NCBI GenBank assembly: GCA_036937835.1
Contig: CM072862.1
Coordinates: forward strand, 21,159,001-21,223,000
DNA: 64,000 nt
From: Pampus argenteus
Taxonomy: Eukaryota; Chordata; Actinopteri; Scombriformes; Stromateidae
Direction: 5' to 3'
In this document: positions 55,981 to 64,000 of the stretch, one piece after another
Layout: every line of letters begins with the position of its first letter
How positions within the stretch are numbered: the stretch's first letter is position 1
Notes under the pieces: generated by a model
The model's database searches: none
What the model was told of the DNA's origin: nothing
What the model saw: only the letters and a program-made list of their open reading frames with translations
Position numbers and translations under genes: made by a program

Positions 55981-57951
55981 GCAGGCTTTTAGTTTCGCTA
56001 AGTGTGCCTGGCCACATAGATAGTTTTAATAACTTCAGCTCAGGGACTGATCAATGTGCAACATTGATCAACACGCAGTATTAGTGTAATGAGATGCTTC
56101 TGACAGTCTTCATGGAGAACAAACTATAGCTATTTGAGGTTGTGGTAATACTTTATTTCACATGTCCTTTATTTCAATACTAATTTGCTGCTAGTTTTCT
56201 TGGTTATTTGCATTTTTTTTAGAGCATTTTACAGAAACGGTTGTGCAATTTGGTTCAAATGATATGAAAACACTTTTTAAAATTTTTTTTTATTATTACA
56301 ATTTGTACCAAATTACACCGCAGTCTGTAAAATGAACTGCAAATTACTGAGAAATTGTCCGGTAAATTAGCATAATCAAGTGTTTGAATTTTCTTTTGCA
56401 GTTGGAGTCAGTGTACTTAACATAATATTTTGTCTTTAGTAAAGTTCAACACAGTATATAATTGTAAGAAAATATGTAGAGCAGGGCCAAATGTATACAT
56501 GTTTAAATTTGTGCCAGTATATGTACTGTAAATATGAAGAACTTTCCTAAAAATGATACTTACTGTAAAACAATAACTACTTTTCATGTGTGTTTTTGAA
56601 GACAAATGGATGACGTAATGTAGTTTGGATATGATAACAGGAAACAGGAGATTTACAGGAATTTTATATTTGGTAACTATAATCATCAACATTTGTTGAC
56701 ATAAAGCAGCACTGTAAGGTTGTAGGTTTCATTAAAGTTTATCAAATCAAATTTTTTTCTGTTTGTCTGATAATTAACTTAATGTGTGCCAGACAAGGTT
56801 TTGTGTAATTCACATTAGTGTGAGATATTTTTATTTCCAAACATGTCACTGGTTCAGATAAGAAATAATGTTCCTGATAATTCATTGTAACCTTGTAATA
56901 ATATTTCCATTGAGGGTTGGTACTGACAACAATTTAAGTTGGGGAGATAAGACTTCAATTTAAGAGTGAAATATTTTTTAGCAATATAAAAATCCACAAA
57001 ATTATACAAAAAAAAAAAAAGCAAAAAAAAAAAGCTAATTATTCCAAATGAAGTGTTATAACCAGCAGGAGACCCCTGTTGGGGACACTTCAGTGTATGA
57101 GAGTGAAGTTTATTGAACATTGTTTTATAGGCTCGTAGAAATATGATATTAGAGGTTTTGTTTCTATTGTCACACCGTGGTGAGGTCAAGCTGGGTTTTT
57201 GTTATGGCTTGTCATTTCCTGTTTTATTTTGAAAGATAACTCTCCTCTCTTGCCCTTCCTCATGTGTCACCAGTCTGATTGTCTTCCCTGCCCTTATTGT
57301 TTCAACCTGTTTCCCATTTCCCTCATGTGTGTGTATACAGTCTGTATTTCCTCCTTCTCTCATGCCAAAGTGTCTTCGTACTTTCTTTCTTTCTACTTGC
57401 TTGCACACACAAGCCTTCTCGTCTGCCATAGCCACAGTGATCTTGTAAGTTTATGTACCTTTATGAAGATATTTACTGTTGATACTTTTACAGTCATAGT
57501 GATACTTCTTGGATGAAGATATTTTCTATTGATACTTTACAGCCGTAGTCATAGTGATACTTCTTTGATGATAATTTCTGTTGTTACTTTTTACAGCCAT
57601 AGTCAGTGATTTCTTCAAAAGTTTTAGTCACCTCTTTAGAGAGATTTTCTGTTGTTACTTTATAGTTTTGAGATTTCCTTAGTCAGTGATTTCTCCTCTG
57701 TAAAGAGTGATTTTGATTTTGTTAGTTGGTTTTTCCTCCATAGGAGTGATTTTTTCTTTTTTTTTTCTTTTATTAACAAATAAATCTGTTCTTCGAATCC
57801 TCTGCTTTTGAGTCATGGCCTGACTTCCATAGGGAAAAAAAAGGGGGAAGAAAAACATTCAAAGTCCAATAGGCGTAACTTAATCTGTGTTCAACTGTAA
57901 AGGCTCTCATAACTCTTTTGGTAGCATACTGAGATCTTTTTCTTGCTTATC
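55981..57951. other. Region between the two slc27a2 genes
   Basis: It begins with the 3' UTR of copy 1, which has an ATTAAA-type poly(A) signal at 56,731-56,736 as the best candidate. No gene is present. From about 57,120 to 57,840 it is occupied by an interspersed repeat, leaving only about 110 bp of non-repeat sequence before the second start codon. Confidence 0.6.
57120..57840 (+). repeat. Interspersed repeat upstream of slc27a2 copy 2
   Basis: The order CTTGTCATTTCCTGTTTTAT, TTTCAACCTGTTTCCC, then CTTTTTACAGCCATAGTCAG units and the tail AACAAATAAATCTGTTCTTC...GCTTTTGAGTCATGGCCTGA is one I recognise from dispersed teleost repeats that carry their own AATAAA-like tail. Its 57,465-57,760 part is a degenerate tandem array with a unit near 65-75 bp. 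The class is not settled. Confidence 0.6.
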
Positions 57952-60900
57952 ATGATTGAATATATTTTGTACACCACGCTTGCAGGTTTGGCAATTTTGC
58001 CACTCTTGCTTTACCTGAGAAACCCTTATTTTTTGAAAGATTTAAGTTACGCGATGACTGTAACTCTTTTTGCCATACGACTGGGTAAATTCAAGAAACA
58101 CAAACCGTTTTACAGCATTTTGGACTGTTTTCTGGACAAAGTGGCGAAGCAGCCGCACAAGAAGTTTCTAGTATTTGGGGAGAGCTGCTTCACTTTCAGC
58201 CAAGCCGACAAACGCAGCAACAGAGTGGCCAGAGCTCTGTCGACTCATGCTCAGTTGAAGGAGGGAGACACGGCGGCTGTGTTTCTTGGGAATGAGCCTC
58301 TGTTTGTGTGGATCTGGCTTGGCCTCGCCAAGTTGGGGTGCACTGCTGCTCTGCTCAACTCCAACATCAGGTCCAAATCTCTCCTGCACTGCTTCTCCTG
58401 CTGTGAAGCCAAAGTCCTGATCGCTGGAGCCGGTAAGATGAGTGTTAATTATAAAGGATTTTTATTATTTAAAAACTGTATTATCAAGGCGAGTTGATGT
58501 CTTCTTCTTCTTTTGCTTGTTTTGTCTATTTATTTCCCACAAAGCTGGTAACCTTTCAACACCAATGAACTATCCTGGCAATGATTTAGTTTCAGTTGGC
58601 AGGCTCAGAGACTGTTTCATCATTTTCCAAGTCCTTCCACATCTGTTCAACTTGTTTTTATTGATACCGTATCAACATGTCCTCACAGGCTCTCTCTTTT
58701 TTTGGCTGTCTTTTAGACTTGCGAGGCGCTGTAGAGGAGGTGTTGCCTACCTTGAAGCAGCAGGGCATCCGTGTGTTTATCCTCGGTGAGGACTGTGACT
58801 TGGACGGCATTGAAAGCCTTTCTGATAAGATTGAGCAGGCCTCAGATAAACCTCTGTCACCTCACCTGAGAGCCAACATTAACATTAAGAGCCCTGCGGT
58901 ATATATCTACACCTCAGGAACCACAGGTAATCTGACCTTTACACCTGACCTTTACCTTTCTGCACACTTATTAGTTTACAGGCAAAAGAAGTAGGACAAT
59001 AAAAAAATGGTTTAATGTTTATCTCGTAGGTCTTCCCAAAGCAGCTCTCATTAACCATGAGAGGGTGTGGATGGCGTCTTTTCTAATGTCTATTGCTGGC
59101 GTACGCTCAGACGACGTCGTCTACATATACCTGCCTCTTTACCACAGCGCTGGCTTTCTGATGGGACTTTGTGGAGCCATAGAAAAAGGTAATGCTTACT
59201 TTATAGTATGATATCAGAAGCTTCATAAAACCACAGAACACAACTCACAGCTACATCGAGTTCATTAGAGGTTAAACTAACAGGTGGCCACACATAACAG
59301 GCAGCTCAGTCTCTGATTTGTTTGTATTTCAAAGTTCACGAGAGATTATATGACACTGAAATCTGTGTCTCCTCCATTTCTAGGCATCACTGTTGTTTTA
59401 AGACGGAAATTCTCTGCGTCCCACTTCTGGAATGACTGTAGAAAGTACAATGTGACGGTCATTCAATATATAGGAGAGATTATGCGCTACCTCTGCAACA
59501 CGCCGAAGGTAAACCTCAGTAATGATGTCACATATGGGTCAAGTTAGGATAGTATAACGGGGCGGGTTCACAAATTTTCTAGTCAAAACAATAGTCCCAC
59601 ATGTATGTTGTCCTTGTTAAAGTTGTCAGCTGCTCAGGAAAACAAAGTCGGTCAAGATCTTTTTTTTTTTTTTTTTTACTAAAGAGTGTAACTGTGGATG
59701 ATGAACCTATCCTTTAAGTGCACATAATATAATGTTTATTATCCTCGTCATATCCAGCTTTCATCTCTCCTTTGCTCCCGTCCAGAGAGATAACGACAGG
59801 GATCACAAAGTCCGACTGGCTATAGGGAATGGGATAAGAAGAGATACCTGGGAAGACTTCCTGCAACGGTTTGGGGACATTCACATCTGCGAATGCTACG
59901 GAGCAACGGAAGGAAATGTTGGCTTTGTCAACTATATTGGGAAAATTGGAGCCATTGGCAAAGAACATTTCCTCCATAAAGTAAGAGACGTCAAAAAAAT
60001 GGGGGGCCGATTTTTCAGTATTTAAAACATTTGCCATCGAGTGATGAACATGTAGGGTTGGCTGGTCTGTTTTATCCAACTTAATGTAATTATGGATAAT
60101 TGTTTTGTTTTTTTGTTCTCCATTTTATTACATTCAGTTTTATTCTTGAACTGTTTTCCAGATGGGGTGTCCCTACGCCCTCATAAGGTACGACACAGAG
60201 AAAGAGGAACCAGTCAGAGACTCTAGAGGATTTTGTATTGAAGTTCCCAGAGGTGAGCCAACCTCCAACCCAAAAAAAAAAACAATAATGATGTCTGTTT
60301 TAATATGTCATTCATCATTATTGCTCTTGACTGCAGGTGAAACCGGTTTGTTTGTGGGAAAGATTGGAACGCGAACGCCATTCAGCGGCTACGCCAAGAA
60401 CAAACAGCAGACAGAGAAGAAGAAGCTGAAAGACGTGTTCGAGAAGGGCGACCTCTACTTTAACAGCGGCGACCTTCTACAGATGGACAACGAAGGCTTT
60501 GTCTACTTTCAGGACCGCATCGGAGACACTTTCAGGTCTGTAAATAAAAACAAACTGAACAATGTTGAGAAGATGTGCAAAGAAGTTGATAGACGGAGCC
60601 TACAGCTACAGTTAGATAACAATGCTTAATTGTGTTTAATTCCTTTAAATTGGATAAGATTAAGAATATTAATTATTTTAGCATTTTTCAGGTAGGGTTT
60701 ATTCTGACGATGCTTTTATCTGAATTATAATATGATATCTTTTAAATGAAATTAATTTGTACTGTGATCTAATACAGGTGGAAAGGAGAAAATGTGGCAA
60801 CCACAGAGGTGGCTGATCATTTGCTCATGGTAGACTTTGTTGAAGAGGCTAATGTCTATGGTGTGAAGGTGCCAGGTAATTATCACATTATCATCACTCA

Positions 60901-61600
60901 TTTCAGAGCTAGACAAGACATGCTCATTAGATACAAATTTGATGGCTTAGTTTGGTCTTGGGTATTATGTTTTTCTAAAGGTTTAATAAGACCCCTTGGA
61001 CCTGTAAATACCAGCCTGTTAATCATTAATCATTGTAACTATAAGTGTCCTGAAATAATAATTAATCAATTAAAAAATTAAAATAAAGTAGTCAGAGTTT
61101 TAACATAACAACTCATTTATGTTTCCGTAGTTTAAAACACACAAACAGATATTTGTACTCGTGTTCAGAGGTAAATCCTCTCTTTGACCTTTGACCTTGA
61201 CTGATCAGGACACGAGGGACGAATTGGAATGGCAGCACTGACGCTGAAAGAAAACATGGACTTTGACGGCAAAGCTGCGTATCAGCATGTCAAAAATTAC
61301 CTCCCCAGCTACGCACGACCACGTTTCATTCGCATACAGGTGAGTCTTAACAATATCACAACATACCTTGCATAACATTTGCCTGAAAATGTCTCGCAGG
61401 TATTATACTTTGTTTCTCTGTGGCAGGATGCGCTGGCACTGACTGGGACGTATAAGCAGTTGAAAGTGAAGTTGGCCGAGGAGGGCTTCGACCCTGCTGT
61501 CATCAAGGACCGTTTGTTCTACCTGGAGGACAACAACGGCTACGTACCCATGACTCAGGAGATATTCGACTCCATCGCAGAGGGAAGAACCAGGCTCTGA
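57952..61600 (+). CDS. slc27a2: Very long-chain acyl-CoA synthetase / FATP2, tandem copy 2, complete
   Basis: Paralog of the gene at 49.5 kb with the same reaction expected. Ten exons: 57952-58432, 58717-58926, 59030-59188, 59384-59508, 59786-59980, 60162-60252, 60337-60535, 60778-60875, 61209-61339, 61427-61600. They total 1863 bp, 620 residues. Exons 2-9 have exactly the lengths of copy 1; exon 1 is 3 bp longer and exon 10 is 3 bp shorter. The start is the ATG at 57,952 (MIEYILYTTLAGLAILPLLL, close to human MLSAIYTVLAGL); the in-frame TTG at 57,943 is not used. The AMP-binding motif YIYTSGTTGLPKAA, YHSAG, CYGATEGN and DRIGDTFRWKGENVATTEV are intact. The C-terminus is GRTRL. A candidate poly(A) signal AATAAA lies at 61,797-61,802. 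Overall it looks closer to human SLC27A2 than copy 1 does. Confidence 0.97.
61185..61197 (-). promoter_or_regulatory. Perfect DR1 (PPAR/RXR or HNF4 type) element in intron 8 of slc27a2 copy 2
   Basis: The minus strand reads AGGTCAAAGGTCA, two perfect AGGTCA half-sites spaced by one base. Extended to 61,200 it reads TCAAGGTCAAAGGTCA, adding an NR5A/ERR-like half-site. It lies 11 bp before exon 9 and also forms part of the pyrimidine tract. Mammalian SLC27A2 is a PPARalpha-responsive gene (established). Function here is inferred. Confidence 0.5.
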
Positions 61601-61969
61601 ATAAGTTTAGCTTATATAAGCTTTATTGTTGCAAAAGCTATGAAGCCTCAAATAGTACATTTAATTTACAGGATCTCAAATGATGATATATGCACCTGCA
61701 CACTGAGCGTTTATGTACAGCACATTTCATGAGATTTTTTTTTTTTATTGTGTACAGAAATATTTCAAGTGGAATAATTTGTTTTAAATACTTTTTAATA
61801 AAAAATCTCAAACATGATTATAAATGAGAAAAGAAATCCCCAAATCATCTGTGGTTTGTTATTTTACACAATTAGTAATCAGCACCAACACATCTAGTAC
61901 AATAATAAATAGCTTGATTATTAATAGCTGATTTATTGTGTGTATTACTGTATGTTGCTTTCAGGGTTA
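61601..61969. other. Convergent 3' ends of slc27a2 copy 2 and hdc
   Basis: Only 369 bp separate the two stop codons. The plus-strand AATAAA is at 61,797-61,802. Minus-strand AATAAA signals (TTTATT on plus) are at 61,932-61,937, just 33 bp past the hdc stop, and near 61,744-61,750. No other content was seen. Confidence 0.7.
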
Positions 61970-64000
61970 TTACAGGAGCTTAGTCGCAGTGGCAGTTTCC
62001 AGTGTAGTGGGAGAAGGCGCTGTGTTGGCTATGGGAGAAGAAGACATACAGTTTGTTCTTCTGCAGGTGGAGGACAAGTGTTTCTGGGCTGTCTGTGAAA
62101 CCTTTATAGGGCAGCACAGCTGGTGCCGACCACACGGCACCCACTGGTTGCAGAAACTGGGCACGCTGTAGAACTTTGTCAGCTTTTTAAGGTTCTGTTT
62201 ACCCAGAAGATTTGAAGGCATCTCTGTAATCTTGAACAAGGGGCCGGACCCCGTCGTTGGTGGCGTAGAGAGAGCGACCGCAGCATCTTTAAGACAAGGC
62301 CTTGTATCAAAGTCGTAGCCAGCCAGGGGGCCGATGCAATTGTAAGGCAGAGGCTCGCTGTTGCAGCTAAGAGAGCGCATTGGTCTCCGAGATCGATTCC
62401 AAGACTTGTCAATCCACAGCTCCACTTGAGCCTTGTCCAGCCTGAAGGCAGCATCCTCCGTCTCCTCAGAGTTGGGGTCTTGGTTTTCTTCAGCTCCTAT
62501 TACTTCATTGTCCCCTGGTTTTGGTTGGACTGCATTATCAAGCAGCTGCATCTCAGCCACAAGATTGGAAGCCATTTTGGAGATAATACCCCAGTCTCTT
62601 AGGATGTCATCTGCAGTGGTGTACTGTGAGGTCACCGTAAATCGGATGATGCGTTTGGTGTGAATGTCCGCAGGGATGAGGTACATCGTGCCAGATCGGG
62701 TCAGTCTCCTCAACAACTCCTGGGTTGAAGCATTTCCTGCCTAGAATGAGAAGAAATGCTCACTTTAAATAACATTTTTAAAAAAAAAAGCTTATTCTGG
62801 TCATTAGCCAGTAAAAACAAATATAAATTGGACTTAACAGAAATATTTTCATACTTTCAGACAGAAAACAACCAGGCCAAGGTGCCTCTCAGCGGGAACC
62901 TCAAAATTAGGGTCACTCCTTATCTGAGACTCCAAAAGCTTTGCCATCTCAATACCCTGAAAACCACAGAAAAAAGAAACCCCTTTATTTAATATTTGAT
63001 AATAATTTGAACAAAGACAACTGACAGTAACTTACATGTCTGATATGAGCCTGGAGGTTTTTCAGTCCGAAGGAGCGCATGACAAACCAGAGTTTGAGAG
63101 AACGGAAACGACGGCTGAGAGGAATTTGCCAATGCTGAACAACAGAAGAAAGTATGTGTAATCAGATATAATTATTCACTCGGATAGTTGGATTTTTAAT
63201 TACATGCAGATATGAAGGGATCATACCATGAAATCAGTGGCTGCTTGTGAGTTTTCATGTCTCAGGTAAACGGGATCAACACTGAACGTCTGTTGGAGCT
63301 TATATTTATCCTTTACCCTGAGGCAACAAAATGAAACCACATTACCAGACAGCAAGCAGTGTTTAACATTGAGTTTGGTTTATACATCATTGAATTTCTG
63401 TTGAGGTGAGATAGACTTACCAAAAAGCAGTGCAGTCAAAATGGACCATCATCCATTTGGAAGGGTTAAAGACAAAAGAGTGTGCAAAGTCAATGCCGTC
63501 CAGGGACCAGCGCAGCTCAGGACAGAAGTAGGCTGAACCAGCGTATGCAGCATCCACATGGAGCCAGAGTCCCTCCTCTGCACCTGTAAATAAATAATAA
63601 AAAAAAAAGTTTAAATCAAGTGTCTCATCCCATACTGTACATCCAAATATGACACTTTATGACTTTAAATACAAAGTTATTGAAGACACTGTGGGAGTAA
63701 ATATGAAGACGTACACACTGGTCCCAGTTCAGATAGCTTGTCAAAGGCACACACTCCTGTGGTTCCCAAAGTGGCACACAGCTGAACAGGAGAGAAACAA
63801 AATACAACATTTCATTTTGTGTTTTAACTGTTTTTTAAGCCAGTTTTTCCACATTTTAGCCCATAAAATACAACTTGTATATATATATATATGATGTGTT
63901 ATTAACAGTATAAAACATGCAAAATTAACTGGTTAAATGCTAAACCCCCCTCAGTCCCGATGACACCCACCCACCCATCCAGTACCTACCATGAAAGGGA
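61970..64000 (-). CDS. hdc: Histidine decarboxylase, 3' part (7 exons, truncated by window)
   Basis: PLP-dependent group II decarboxylase converting L-histidine to histamine in the cytosol. Exons in transcript order: 64000-63990 (partial), 63781-63715, 63583-63421, 63317-63227, 63134-63036, 62956-62855, 62740-61970, all in phase, stop TAA at 61,972-61,970. Visible motifs: LCATLGTTGVCAFD, LWLHVDAAYAG with the PLP-pairing Asp, and FNPSKWMMVHFDC with the PLP-binding Lys. Then come LSRRFRSLKLWFVMRSFGLK, RFTVTSQYTTADDILRDW and the HDC-specific tail MRSLSCNSEP and KKLTKFYSVPSF. The last exon is large (257 codons) and runs about 40 residues beyond the usual mammalian end. The middle linker is shorter than in human. 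Neighbour: convergent with slc27a2, as in human. The N-terminal half lies right of the window. Confidence 0.95.

Noticed and set aside
57943..57951. Upstream TTG start for slc27a2 copy 2 (three extra residues)
   Set aside because: TTG is not a normal vertebrate start; the ATG at 57,952 gives the family N-terminus.
62179..62663. Other long frames overlapping the last hdc exon
   Set aside because: The 257-codon minus-strand frame carries HDC-specific motifs; the others are by-products of its composition.

Overview
The window is vertebrate nuclear DNA, almost certainly from a ray-finned (teleost) fish. The genes are spliced with GT-AG introns, their proteins align with human counterparts along most of their length, and the non-coding DNA is full of CA/GT microsatellites and short interspersed elements of the kind common in fish genomes. 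I spliced the exons by hand; every exon listed keeps reading frame and phase with its neighbours.

Layout. (1) About 1-34 kb, minus strand: the 5' two thirds of a PDE8-type cAMP phosphodiesterase, best called pde8a. It has 18 coding exons, encodes the first 640 residues, and runs off the left edge inside the catalytic domain. Intron 1 alone is 16.7 kb. (2) About 34-41 kb: intergenic and gene-free, with a hAT-like element and a pair of perfect CTCF-type motifs. (3) 42.2-45.2 kb, minus strand: complete gatm, 9 exons, 423 aa, with TATA and CCAAT boxes. Two decayed copies of its exon 2 lie 1.2-1.9 kb upstream. (4) 49.5-56.0 kb and 58.0-61.6 kb, plus strand: two complete tandem slc27a2 genes, each 10 exons and 620 aa, with the same exon boundaries and phases. 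(5) 61.97-64.0 kb, minus strand: the 3' half of hdc, tail to tail with the second slc27a2 and cut by the right edge.

Synteny. GATM, SLC27A2 and HDC lie close together on human 15q21, with SLC27A2 and HDC adjacent and convergent; PDE8A is elsewhere on 15q (from memory). So the window looks like a fish version of a human chromosome 15 block. The genes do not form one pathway: they cover cAMP breakdown, guanidinoacetate (creatine precursor) synthesis, very-long-chain fatty acyl-CoA synthesis and histamine synthesis.

Points of most interest: the slc27a2 tandem duplication with a perfect DR1/PPRE in intron 8 of the second copy, the gatm exon-2 relics, the tandem CTCF-like motifs between pde8a and gatm, a LINE fragment with an inverted 5' end in slc27a2 intron 4, and perfect CRE palindromes in the large first intron of a cAMP phosphodiesterase. 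I saw no operon, CRISPR array or other prokaryotic system, and nothing I can defend as a wholly new system.
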